The notes beneath the pieces are model-generated. The model did no database searches and had not been told where the DNA came from. It saw only the letters and a list, made by a program, of their open reading frames with translations. A DNA stretch of 64,000 nucleotides from Planctomycetota bacterium. GTDB taxonomy: Bacteria > Planctomycetota > Planctomycetia > Pirellulales > Pirellulaceae. A program made the translations under genes and the position numbers. The first letter of the stretch is position 1, and each line of letters opens with the position of its first letter. This document shows, piece after piece, positions 17,901 through 26,900 of the stretch. The stretch covers positions 1-64,000 of the forward strand of contig JACNKX010000206.1 in NCBI GenBank assembly GCA_014381825.1, in the 5' to 3' direction.

Positions 17901-20900
17901 TGGAGGAACTGCTACTGGAAGAACTTGAGCCTGCGATTTCGACGCAGGGAGTTTCGTTCAAGTCGTAGCCGACGTACTGCTTGATACTTCGACCTAGACT
18001 GTCAAAATTGGTCTTGGTGAACGATCGCTGACCTTCGCGTTGTTGTTTGATCGTGTTGCCGGCGGCGTCGAACCAGGTGTAGCTGGCGAGATAGTGTCCG
18101 ACCGTACCGGTCGACGGATTCACTCCAAAACGACGCGTGTGATAGGTTTGGCCGCGATCATCAGAGTAGCTTTCGCTACGAGAGATCAAGATGTCGGGGC
18201 CGACGGCTTGCTCGTGATACCGTTCGGACTTGGTGACTTGATCGAGATTGTCGTAGTGACTCTGACTGTAGACCGTGCGGCCTTCGTCGTCGGCAGGTGG
18301 AATCACGAACTCTTGACGTCCTCGCCAATCGTACTGGAACTCGGTGATGCGCGTTGTGCTTGCGTCGACGTATTGAATGTCGAGCGTCAGTTGTCCGCCG
18401 CCGCTGCCACAACTGCTGCAACTGCCGTCGCCGTATTGTTGCTGGCGGACCAGGACCATGTTGTTGCCCGCAGCCCCCGACGCGGAACTGCTGGAACTAC
18501 TGGAACTACTGGAGGAACTCCCGCTGAGCGAGCACTGTTCGCGACCGGCGCTGGGGTCATCTTCTGTCGCACCCGTATCGTTCGTGCCGACGTAAGTACA
18601 GACACCACGATCCAGTTTATCGAAGATAGTCGATGTGATGGTTCCGCCCGGACTAGTAACCGTGTTCTGCCGTCCTAACGAATCGTAGTCGAACGTGGCC
18701 TTGTCGTAGTTCGTGCCACTCACCCCATCTCCCGACGTGGGAATCGTGTGGTAGGTGCGCGACGCGGTGCTCTGGCCGATGTTGTTCGATAACTCGACCG
18801 ACCAACGGACGTAGGACGATTGAGCGAACGAATCCGACACGGACAGTTTGCCGCTGGTCGAGGCGCGAGTCGCTTGAATTGATTCGCTGCGCGTTCCGGT
18901 GGCGTTACGTTTCTGAATTGAGACCGGATTGACTAGCGTATAAGTCGCGGCCGTCACGGCGTAGTAGCCCTGTGCAGTTCGTGTCTCGCGATTCACCTCG
19001 TCATAGACCGTCCAATTGGCTTGGCGAATGTCCGTGGCCGTGCCACTGAGGTCAACCGAGTGCTGTGGGCCAAGCATTTGCGTTTGGCGCCCGAAGTCGT
19101 CGTATTCATAATCGCTCACAATGTGCTTACCGCCATCGGACGGTGTGCTCCAACCGGTGGGAACGGTCAACACTCCGTCATCAACGTCTTGAATCGTCTG
19201 AGTGACTTGGCCGATCGCAATGTCGTACGCGTGGTACGTGATGTAGCCTCGCTCATCTTTCAGCCAGATCAGGTTGCCGTACTGGTCGAAGCGTTCAGTG
19301 CGCGTGGCCGCAACTCCCGATCCGTTTTGTGTGACGGGGACGACTGGCAGCGTAGTCACTCGCTGCTGCACTTCGAGCGTGCCCAGATGCCATTGGTAGG
19401 CATAGCTAGTTTCGATTTGACCAGTGCCGTCTTCGTTTCGATATTGAATTCCTTTGGCGATCGGGTGAATGGTGACTGTAAAGCTGCTGCTCAACCCGCT
19501 GGAACTGGACGAACTAGACGAACTGCCGACGCTAGTATCGGGCGGCGTGATCACGGCGCTATGTTCGGTATATTCGTAAGTTTGCACCTTGATCGGTGTG
19601 CCGTCGCGGCCTTGGCGAATCTTGTCTCGTTGCTTGAAACCTGCAACGGCCACGCCGCCGGTGTCGGTCGTGGTCGAAGAGTAGTAGTCGTACAGATGCA
19701 CCAAGCCAATGTTGAACTCGCCACCTTCCGATTGATAGGTCAGTGTGATGACGTAGTTACTGATGGAGTAACTGTCCAAAGCCGACGACGTGGCATGCAA
19801 CGTCAAGTTGCCGTTCGCATCGTACTCGCGGAACTCAAACGTGCTTTCCGTTGCTGATGCGCTCTCTTGGAACTCTTCCAACAACGGTTGGCCACGGAAG
19901 TTCTCGTAGCTCGTGCGAACACCGCCATCGCCGCGTGTTTCGACCGTCTTGTACTGCCATGAGTTGCGGCTCGTTCCTTCGTAGGCGCTGGTTTCACTTT
20001 GGAATGTGGTTGCCAAGCTGCCTGCCTCTTTGCGCAACGAGACTTCGCCATTGGCATCGTATTCTAAATACGTCGCCGCGTACTCGGCCACCTTCGCCTC
20101 GCTGGCATCCAACGGTTCGCTGACTGCGGGGTCAGCCGCCAGTCGCTCGTATTGCTCTGGGCCCAGGATGTACTTCACCTGGTGTGCATTTCCACCAGAA
20201 CTGCCGCCAAGGTGGTAACGGTAATACGACACACGATCGCCAGTCCACTGGCCGCCCGAGTAGACTTGTTGGGTGATGGTCTGCAAGTCGTCGGCCAGAC
20301 CACCTTCGGGGTCTCCGCCCCCGGAGCTCGACGAACTGGAACTGCTAGACGAAGCGCTGTAGTACGTGAACAGTACGCGGTGCAGATTCTCCCAAGCACC
20401 GCTATCTTCCTTTCTCTTCACCGTAGCAATAGTCATATTGGCATCGGCGTTGTACTCGAACACGTAGGCGTAGGTGATCTCGACACCGCCGACAGTTTCC
20501 ACGGAGCGCAAACCCTTGAGACGATGGTCGGCAGTGTACGGATCTGCCGATGGATCGTCAGGATCGAAGGCTTCAAGACTATTGCGACTTCCGTTGGCAG
20601 CCGGTCCCTTGATGAAGCGCCCCGGATGACTCTCTTCCGGCTCGAAGCCACGAAAGAACCAGCGTTCTCCGTCGTTGTTCACCAAGGTGAAGCCGTTGTT
20701 TCGATAAACCAAACAGTTTCCAGATTCTCCCCCATAAGTTTCGGTCACTTCGTCGTAGTCAAATCGCAGAATCTCGCAGGCCGGGCGCACAACGTAAACC
20801 TCGTTTCCACAACCGCTCGTCATAAATGGCTCTAGCGATGACAGCCGATTCATGCCCAGACCGAAGTTCTTGTTCGGGTTGCCTCCGGAACAGGGAGTCG

Positions 20901-21054
20901 ATTCCAAGAAACGGTGTGCCGAAATGCACATCGTCGGCAGCCCACCGATAAACGACGGCAGCCCACCAGCTAACTCCGGTACACAAAATGTTTCCAAGTC
21001 CTGGCATTTGCATCGGGGATAAGCACATTGGCAACTGTTGCTGTTCGTAGTCAT
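14944..21054 (-). CDS. Giant Rhs/YD-repeat protein with four poly-serine tracts
   Basis: This 2036-residue protein is built of Rhs/YD repeats (YDSLGRQN, YDDLGRQTHD, FDDAGRVTKTIENYTDG, YDGLHRLQNFDRGDLNAG). It ends with the canonical core close: YLYEPYGELSFLNA, TFTGRRHDSETELYYYRNRYYD, then LGSFLRRDPIGFGSG. Rhs proteins form a hollow shell around a variable C-terminal tip, often a toxin. The tip here (about 190 residues) is cysteine-rich (CACRPECYHIECDGK, CNTACQC) and matches no toxin I know. Four runs of about nine to twelve serines interrupt the repeats, encoded near 20,324-20,356, 19,501-19,530, 18,483-18,520 and 17,901-17,930. The N-terminus is cysteine-rich and has no classical signal peptide. 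Neighbouring genes make and transfer heptose. Confidence 0.9.
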   Translation of the reverse strand: MTTNSNSCQCAYPRCKCQDLETFCVPELAGGLPSFIGGLPTMCISAHRFLESTPCSGGNPNKNFGLGMNRLSSLEPFMTSGCGNEVYVVRPACEILRFDYDEVTETYGGESGNCLVYRNNGFTLVNNDGERWFFRGFEPEESHPGRFIKGPAANGSRNSLEAFDPDDPSADPYTADHRLKGLRSVETVGGVEITYAYVFEYNADANMTIATVKRKEDSGAWENLHRVLFTYYSASSSSSSSSSSGGGDPEGGLADDLQTITQQVYSGGQWTGDRVSYYRYHLGGSSGGNAHQVKYILGPEQYERLAADPAVSEPLDASEAKVAEYAATYLEYDANGEVSLRKEAGSLATTFQSETSAYEGTSRNSWQYKTVETRGDGGVRTSYENFRGQPLLEEFQESASATESTFEFREYDANGNLTLHATSSALDSYSISNYVITLTYQSEGGEFNIGLVHLYDYYSSTTTDTGGVAVAGFKQRDKIRQGRDGTPIKVQTYEYTEHSAVITPPDTSVGSSSSSSSSSGLSSSFTVTIHPIAKGIQYRNEDGTGQIETSYAYQWHLGTLEVQQRVTTLPVVPVTQNGSGVAATRTERFDQYGNLIWLKDERGYITYHAYDIAIGQVTQTIQDVDDGVLTVPTGWSTPSDGGKHIVSDYEYDDFGRQTQMLGPQHSVDLSGTATDIRQANWTVYDEVNRETRTAQGYYAVTAATYTLVNPVSIQKRNATGTRSESIQATRASTSGKLSVSDSFAQSSYVRWSVELSNNIGQSTASRTYHTIPTSGDGVSGTNYDKATFDYDSLGRQNTVTSPGGTITSTIFDKLDRGVCTYVGTNDTGATEDDPSAGREQCSLSGSSSSSSSSSSSSASGAAGNNMVLVRQQQYGDGSCSSCGSGGGQLTLDIQYVDASTTRITEFQYDWRGRQEFVIPPADDEGRTVYSQSHYDNLDQVTKSERYHEQAVGPDILISRSESYSDDRGQTYHTRRFGVNPSTGTVGHYLASYTWFDAAGNTIKQQREGQRSFTKTNFDSLGRSIKQYVGYDLNETPCVEIAGSSSSSSSSSTSCSDYSAATNVTDDTILEQTETDYDDASNVTETRLRRRHHDATGTGELTTPAGSQPRARVSYAATYVDAAGRKQATSNYGTNADVVLTRSNTVPTRSDTTLVTTVDHDDAGQAYKTIDPSGTEVRTFFDDAGRVTKTIENYTDGDPTTGNADEDRTVEFTYTADGQQATITAKQQSASDDQTTKYVYGTTLADSDIARSDLLCAEIHPDSDDTSDPLGNGTDGTYDRIEYTYNRQRQRLALKDQNGSIHEYDYDDLGRQTHDRITTLASGVDGAVRRLSTTYKVRGQVEKATSYDNVAVGSGNVINEVLREYNDFGLLDREYQEHSGAKDGNTPYVGYNYEEIATNGELENGLRPTSLRYPNGRLVHYTYGTTDSAADVVNRLDAINDDNSGSPGDVLASYTYLGLGTVVIQDYEEPDVKLDLFGGTSGTYAGFDRFDRIIDHRWYDYGSSVDVDRYKYGYDRASNRTWKENVVAANNSKDFDEFYTYDGLHRLQNFDRGDLNAGKTAITGIPGNEEDWTLDPLGNWSNFVQKTSGTSDLNQSRSVNECNEITDITETTGPSWIVPAFDRNGNMTTVPKPADPTVGFTCTYDAWNRMVKVEEGATTVAEYVYDTFQRRVTKDVDSTVLLCLYSNNWQCLEERIDSSTTAERQHIWGPQYVDQLIIRDRDTDANGTLDERSYAVQDANWNLTAMVDSETSIVERYLYEPYGELSFLNASFVGSTSTIGNPYTFTGRRHDSETELYYYRNRYYDAHLGSFLRRDPIGFGSGSVNQLLYVGNAPTSLLDPMGTCACRPECYHIECDGKIENNGGGKGIPSVFHISLEGDCPPLTAEIEAQLKSLDNTLENAIQVSICNKAFEVTTGKPLTRKMERKIAEFFHLGRGPYGCNTACQCTDKKPIHVKYWWDNEKTTDPISFDFWWRFRSEAEKSIETWPDDPSTLIPPKEGTFSMCTAKIQGRIFMTAKLTLFKGKCVPRPFDPFSELE

Positions 21055-21241
21055 CTTGGATTACTCCTGTATTCAGTCGTTTCGCGTTATTGGAACGCTA
21101 GGGTGGTACTTTCGTTATTGTGTTCTGTTGTTTCGCAACGCTTAGGAGCGCGCGAAGAATAGCTTCGCTGTCTCTGTCGGCCATCATCTTTCGGAGCGCG
21201 ATGGCTACCATGAATTCGTCGTCGATCTTCCTCCCACGTTT

Positions 21242-21535
21242 CTAACTATCTGTGTCCTTGCGATTTATGTGTGGCCATTTATTCAGGGGACATTGAAACG
21301 CTCTTCCGCGTGCCTTTAGCGAAAGGCTGCAACCGCATTTCAGGCAGAGGTTACGGTGCCTCTGGTCGCAGGGATCGCAGATTTCCAAACGCGCTTGATA
21401 CTCTTGCTCCGTGACCGTCTTGCAGCCGTCCGCGACGAAACTGGCGAGCGACGCAGCCAGGTTCCAAGCTTGTCGAGCCAAGCCGGGCGGTCGTTGTGAT
21501 TTAGGAGCATTTGTGTTTTGTTTTTCAGCGTTCAT
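21242..21535 (-). CDS. Small cysteine-rich zinc-ribbon-like protein
   Basis: The 97-residue product has a basic start (MNAEKQNTNAPKSQRPPG), a helix (AWNLAASLASFVADG) and then CDPC, CLKCGC and a last Cys in RGRAFQCPLNKW. This spacing would bind one zinc or two. The family is recognisable as a small protein common near planctomycete surface-protein or phage-like genes, function unknown. It sits between the Rhs gene and the 147-residue gene. A GCATAGAGA motif lies 68 bases upstream of its start, shared with three other genes on this strand. Confidence 0.6.
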   Translation of the reverse strand: MNAEKQNTNAPKSQRPPGLARQAWNLAASLASFVADGCKTVTEQEYQARLEICDPCDQRHRNLCLKCGCSLSLKARGRAFQCPLNKWPHINRKDTDS

Positions 21536-21602
21536 CGCCAGTGCTCCAGGCTCTGTTGTTGTGATTCGTGTTGTTCATGTTGCTTGCGTTGTTGGTTACT
21601 AG

Positions 21603-21611
21603 TCTCTATGC
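21603..21611 (-). promoter_or_regulatory. GCATAGAGA motif upstream of the 97-residue gene
   Basis: Minus strand reads GCATAGAGACTAGTAA. The same core lies upstream of three other minus-strand genes at 22.4, 27.6 and 28.6 kb. It resembles a -10-like box; a TGGCACAA stretch (21,626-21,633) lies about 15 bases further upstream. Confidence 0.4.
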
Positions 21612-21773
21612 ACCGACTGCCGAAGTTGTGCCAGACATTCGCTGCAATGATCTCCAATTAGTGAACGACATCGAAAAGTGCGCCTCTGACAACGAGAAAG
21701 AAAAATACTCATGTTGATTCCCTCTACCTGTAAGCGCAGACCTTCAGCGCAGACGGAGTTTGTAGGATTAAGT

Positions 21774-21790
21774 AAGCACGTCTCGTGCTT
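21774..21790 (-). terminator. Hairpin downstream of the 147-residue gene
   Basis: AAGCACG-TCT-CGTGCTT is a perfect 7-bp stem 60 bases after the stop codon on the minus strand. The following bases are only mildly T-rich (ACTTAAT), so a weak intrinsic terminator is the most I would claim. No gene is seen in the rest of 21,536-21,849. Confidence 0.45.
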
Positions 21791-21849
21791 GTGGTTCGTC
21801 GCTTTAACAACGACGAAGTCAAATCAGCCACGTCCCGATAGACGCAACG

Positions 21850-22293
21850 TCAAGGCGAAGCTTCTTCGATCGTGATGTGGAACGTGTAGGGGCCGTTTTC
21901 GTTGTCCGTATCTGCGCACGCAAATTCGTGATGAACGACGAGTTCGAACACGAGCTTGAGTGGATTGCATTGAGCGGAAATCAGTACGTCCGGCGTACCC
22001 AATGAGCCTTCATTCTCCCAGATTCTTTGTAAGTCACTCAGATCCCACGACGTCGCAGAGTCGCACTTCAACTCCATCTCGACATCTTCGCCGTTCGGTA
22101 GTCTCTTTGGACCTGCCGACCATTCTTGCGGACAGTCGCCATCATCGAGTTGCGAGAAGTCGATTGTGAAACCGTCGAGGTTAGAACAGGGATTTCCGGC
22201 CACTTGTGTAAAGGTCGCCGTTAGGTTCTTGGGCGTCGGGCAGGGGCAACACGCGCAACAATTGGGCGCCTGTTCGGAAGTAGCACAACTCAT
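21850..22293 (-). CDS. Hypothetical protein with a cysteine-rich N-terminus
   Basis: The 147-residue product begins MSCATSEQAPNCCACCPCPTP, then a beta-rich domain (NLTATFTQVAGNPCSNLDGF, LISAQCNPLKLVFELVVHH, GPYTFHITIEE). The ATG at 22293 has a GGGAGAG box eight bases upstream. No known family is recognised. The cysteine-rich head resembles the heads of the Rhs protein (CQCAYPRCKCQ) and of the 97-residue protein next door, so the three may work together, for example as secreted or surface-assembled parts. No signal peptide is seen. Confidence 0.6.
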   Translation of the reverse strand: MSCATSEQAPNCCACCPCPTPKNLTATFTQVAGNPCSNLDGFTIDFSQLDDGDCPQEWSAGPKRLPNGEDVEMELKCDSATSWDLSDLQRIWENEGSLGTPDVLISAQCNPLKLVFELVVHHEFACADTDNENGPYTFHITIEEASP

Positions 22294-22380
22294 ATCTCTC
22301 TCCCTTCGAGTTTGGGTATAGCGTTCATCAGTGTTCAAGCGACTATTCAGTCGATCGCTTGAAAGGTCGTTCTACTAATG

Positions 22381-22387
22381 TCTATGC
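22381..22387 (-). promoter_or_regulatory. GCATAGA motif upstream of the 147-residue gene
   Basis: Minus strand TGCATAGACATTAGTAG overlaps the hldE stop codon and closely matches the motif at 21.6 kb (TGCATAGAGACTAGTAA). It would give the small cysteine-rich gene its own promoter inside the operon. Confidence 0.4.
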
Positions 22388-23944
22388 AGTCAGCGGTTGG
22401 ATCTTCTCAGTGATTCCGCTCGTTTCGCGAATTTCAGAGACAATCTGAGTCGTCGAAGTCTTCGTGGACCCTTCCGTCGTACAGACGCGTCCGCCATACG
22501 CTTCCACTACTTCGCGACCGACCACCTCGCTGGTCGTGCCACCTTTCACAAGTACATCGGGGCGCAGGCATTCGAGCAGGTGATGGGGAGTCTCTTCTCC
22601 GAAGATCAAGACGTGATCGACACATGCCAACGAAGCCAGCATCACAGCCCGATCCGACTCGCTGATCACGGGTCGGCTGGAGCCTTTGAGACGAGTTGTT
22701 CCGGCGTCGTTGTTAATCGCGACGATCAAAACGTCACCCAGCTCTGACGCTTGTTGAAGGTATGTCACATGGCCGACGTGCAGCAGGTCGAAGCAACCGT
22801 TCGTGAAGACGATCGAATTGCCCGACGCTCGATACTCAGTCACACGTGATGCGAGTTGCGAGATTGTCAGGATCTTGTCGTCCGCGACGATCGGTCGTCG
22901 ATGTTTTGCGGAGCGTTGTGTTGCTGTCGTTGAGCCTTCAGCCTCATCAGCGTATCGATTGACAATTTGATTCCAGGTGACGGGCGCGATGCCAAGCTGT
23001 TCAATTTCCAGACCAGCCGCCGTATTCGACAGCTCCGCAGTTTCAGCGAGCGGCCAAGCAGCGGCTTGGCACAATCCGGCGATGGCGATGACCATGTCAC
23101 CAGCTCCCGTGATGTCATAGACATCGCGCCCAGCGCTAGGGGCAACATGTTGACTACACTCTGACCTAGCACCTCCGATCACCGCAATCCCATCTCGGTC
23201 GATCGTGATGAAGGCGGCACCGAGTGAAGCCTGCTCGACGAGCTGCCGTCCAGCGTCCAATGCCTCCTCGGGTGTTTCAATGCGGATACCAGTGGCGAGT
23301 TCTGCTTCGCCCCGATTCGGCGTCACGAGCGATGCGCGCCGGTATCGGCTGTAGTCGCTGATTCGTGCCGGATCGACAACGACGGGAATGCGACAGTTGT
23401 GCGCAAAGTAGATCACAGCGTTTAACAACCCGGGAGTACAAACTCCTTTGGCATAGTCCGAGATGATGACTGCGCGATGCCCGGCAATGTGTCGCAGAAT
23501 TCCGTCTCGAATGTAGGAGACTGTGTCGGCATTGATTGCCTCACGCGTTTCCTGATCGACTCGCAATATCTGATGCGGATGCCGGTTTGCCGCGCGGCCC
23601 ACAAATCGTTCTTTCGTCGTAGTCGGCCTGTCTGGAATGCTACGAACCAAGTCTCGGTTGATCTGTTCGTCGTCCAGTATTTTCAAGAGCGATCGACCCG
23701 CAGCGTCGTCACCGACAACTCCAGCCAGGGTTACTTTGGCTTCGAGATGCCGAAGTAGCACTGCAACGCTGGCCGCACCGCCGGGACGCAGTTCGTGCTC
23801 GTCGGCACGCAGGACGAGAACGGGTGCTTCTGGACTAACTCGCTCGGCGTTGCCCCAGGTGTAGCGATCCAGGATCAAGTCACCGAGGACAAGCACGTGT
23901 CTACCACGCAGTTCGCCGATTCGTGTTCGCAAGTCATGAATCAT
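22382..23944 (-). CDS. hldE: Bifunctional heptose 7-phosphate kinase / heptose 1-phosphate adenylyltransferase
   Basis: HldE phosphorylates heptose 7-phosphate and later adenylates heptose 1-phosphate to give ADP-heptose. The 520-residue protein holds the PfkB-type sugar kinase in the first 320 residues (VLVLGDLILDRYTWG; DITGAGDMVIAIAG with the catalytic Asp) and the nucleotidyltransferase from about residue 365 (FTNGCFDLLHVGHVTYL, the HxGH motif, and STTQIVSEIRE). Length and domain order match E. coli HldE. A GGGAG box precedes the ATG. It is 50 bases downstream of the multi-domain glycosyltransferase and shares a pathway with gmhA; a phosphatase (gmhB) is not seen in the window. Confidence 0.93.
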   Translation of the reverse strand: MIHDLRTRIGELRGRHVLVLGDLILDRYTWGNAERVSPEAPVLVLRADEHELRPGGAASVAVLLRHLEAKVTLAGVVGDDAAGRSLLKILDDEQINRDLVRSIPDRPTTTKERFVGRAANRHPHQILRVDQETREAINADTVSYIRDGILRHIAGHRAVIISDYAKGVCTPGLLNAVIYFAHNCRIPVVVDPARISDYSRYRRASLVTPNRGEAELATGIRIETPEEALDAGRQLVEQASLGAAFITIDRDGIAVIGGARSECSQHVAPSAGRDVYDITGAGDMVIAIAGLCQAAAWPLAETAELSNTAAGLEIEQLGIAPVTWNQIVNRYADEAEGSTTATQRSAKHRRPIVADDKILTISQLASRVTEYRASGNSIVFTNGCFDLLHVGHVTYLQQASELGDVLIVAINNDAGTTRLKGSSRPVISESDRAVMLASLACVDHVLIFGEETPHHLLECLRPDVLVKGGTTSEVVGREVVEAYGGRVCTTEGSTKTSTTQIVSEIRETSGITEKIQPLTA

Positions 23945-23994
23945 GATTGTTCACTCCCGATCAATTCTCAGGATCTTGGACCTCTGCTTTTCGC

Positions 23995-26900
23995 TTACTC
24001 AAACCAAGCCAGATCCGAGTACTCCAGCGACTCGTAGAACTCTTGTAGACCGGCCTGACGCAGTCGCTGCGCCCAGGACTCGACGATCGGATGCACTTGC
24101 CGCTCTTCTAAGGCGAGCCTTCGAGCTTCGGCCAGTTCCGATGACTGATCCAGCATTAAGTGTTCATGCGCTTCGGCCGCGTTCGGTGATGGCCACCGCG
24201 CGATGTAGTCGTAAATCTCTTGGGTCGGCTCTAGGTCGAGATAGGACATCAACTCTAAAGCACGTTCACGGTGTTGCTCCCATTGGTCGACGCAGAACAG
24301 AAAGCACTGCTTGCGTTTGTCGGCCAGAAACTTGACGCCAGCGAAAATGCTCTCCGCTCTATCGGTGCCTTCTCGTCGTAGTCCCGAGATGATTGCCAAC
24401 AGCGGATCACGAACCGTGACGACCGTAGGAAGCGATGGATACCAGGGCGTGGTTTCCTGGGCGTGAGCTTGGACCAGGTCGTGCTCCACATGCTTGTCCG
24501 GAACTCGCAGGCCGAGCTTCTTTACTTCTTGCTCGGTCCAGGCTGGCAAATCGGAATCGCAGCGAGTGCCCAATCGCAGCAACTCTCGCAGGCTGATCGC
24601 ACCTTCGGCATGTAAGCGATGCCACTCACTCAACGTGCGACCAGCGACTTCCGTTCGACCACACTTCCAGAACGATACTTTCGGATGCAGTTCAAGCAGG
24701 ACTCGTAAGAAATGAGTGCCTGTGTGCCGAGGCGTGCAGAGATAGATCCACGGAGCAACGGCTTGCTTCACACACCGCCTTGTGCAGCGTTTGGTCGGAG
24801 CCGACTGTTTATCGGTATGCACGGCATGATCGGGGCGTGGCCGTTCCAGCCAAAACGTTCCCAGCTCTCCGTCCTTGAGAATCCGCAGCTTCCAATCCGA
24901 GAACTTGCGTTGAACGAGTTCGTGAAAGCGTTCCTTCCCGTGATATTCGCCGACAATGCGATCAATTCGATCCAGCGACGTTGAGTTCTCCAGGATGGAG
25001 AACTCGCTCCCTTCACAGTCCAGCTTCAGCACATCGATACGATCGATGTTGTGTTGTTCGATGATCTGTTCAAGCGTCACTGCCATCATGGGGCGCGAGT
25101 CGGCCCAGTACTGGGATGTAGCAGCGTCCTTGGGGTCGGCTCCGACTCCCGCATTGCCACTCGCCTGAAGAAGCTGCTCTCGGGAAACGACGCAGCTGCC
25201 GCCAGTTGTCTCACAGTTCGGGAAAACGGCATTGAGTAACGCGATGTCCTTCTCGTAGGTCAGCGCGCCTTGAATGACCGTTGCGAAACCACCAACGTTC
25301 TTTCGGAGTGCCGTCAGATTCTCAGGACAACACTCCACGGCAAAGATTCGAGCGAGCGGGTTGCGAGAGTGGATCGCTTGGCTGAAGCAGCCGATATGGG
25401 CACCCACATCGACGATAACCGGCCCGGGCATCGGCAGTTCGTCAATTCGATACGAATCGTTCTCCGCGATATCTTGAACAACGACCAAATCTTGTGCGGT
25501 GTTGTTCGAGCGAATCCAGAAGTTTCGTGTGTAGACGAGACCCGCTTCGCGATCCTGGAGCTGCTCATCGACCATCGTCAATAGCTCGTTCTCCAAAACG
25601 TCATACGGACGATATTGGTAATGCGACTGGAAGTACGCATCTCCCGCTTCGCGATCGCCACGGAGTAATTCGTCATGCCGTTTCGGCACAAGGTGCGTCA
25701 CGTTATCGGCATGATCGAAGTAGTGGAGCGGATGATGCTTGGTCCAGACGGCAAGCGTTGGAGTCGAAGTAGCTCCTGCAACGTGTAGCGGTCCGCTATC
25801 GACACCAATCATGAGCGACGACAATTCGATCAGCGCCGCCAGGACTTCAGCATCACCGGTCCCCAAGCCCCCCCATATATCAAGATCAACGTGTGGATTG
25901 TGAATTCGTTTGCCGTCCGGCAGCGGGCTGCGGTTATCCCAATCCAGAATCACCGGCACAGAGCCAGACTTGATGACTTGTTCGCAGATCTTGCGAGCCG
26001 TGTCGTGAGGAAGGTCCTTGTATTCGACGGACGTATTTCCTTGGTAATGAATCAGCACCACCGGGTAGCGTCCGTCCTCACCAGGATGAACCTTGCACAC
26101 CTGACGTAGATATCGCTTGGCCTTTGCAATCGCTTCCTCGCGTGGCTGCATCTCATAGCGACACAGATCAGGAATGGGAGCCACGTCGAAGTTCTCGACC
26201 AAGCAGCGTTCCACTTTGGTGCTCGGACAATCGGCGAAGCATGTCGCGCACTCTTCCCAAGCCAAGTCAAATACACGGTCGTAACCGTCCGTTGCCACTG
26301 GTTTTCCATTGAGCGATAAAGCCTTGTCACACAAACCAACGAATGCACTATGCTTGCCCGGCAAGGCCGCAACTTCGATGTTCCAGCGAGGATGATAGTG
26401 CCGAAGATGACGCAGTACGGCCGTTAGTTGCACCGCATCACCAAGGCCATGCTGAAATTTGATCAACACGTTCTGCTGGTCGTCAGTTGCCGTGTTGCCT
26501 ATTGTCGGAGTTGGTGCTGAGTCAGCGTTGGGAGAAGCAGTCGTTGTCGTCATCTGGGTGTCCTTTCGTGGTTCATCGTTCGTCGTGTATCGATGTGGGT
26601 CGCCTTGGTGATACAACTCGATCCGCCTAATCACTTCTTCTGGCGTGATCATGTCCATGCATTTGGGAATGCGCAGGTCGTCCGCAACTTGGACCGGCTG
26701 CTCACAGAGTTCTCGCCGATCTTTCGAGTCACCATCGCCAACCAACTGGCAACGAGATCTCCAACAGCCACCGCTCTGGCAACACGACAAAGTGCCGGTC
26801 GTGCTGATGTACTGGTGGTCGGGATACGCTTCCCAATGTGCTGGCTCGCGTCCGCCCGCTACGACGACACATGGTCGCCCATAGCGGTCTGCGGACTTTG

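Noticed and set aside
19021-20835. Long open frames on the plus strand opposite the Rhs gene (for example 278 and 227 codons)
   Set aside because: They mirror the repetitive Rhs coding sequence, have no ribosome sites and no protein-like domains.
21600-21640. Sigma-54-type promoter on the minus strand (TGGCAC with a GC 10 bases on)
   Set aside because: The GG-N10-GC pattern fits, but the other three members of the motif set lack it, so I treat it as chance.
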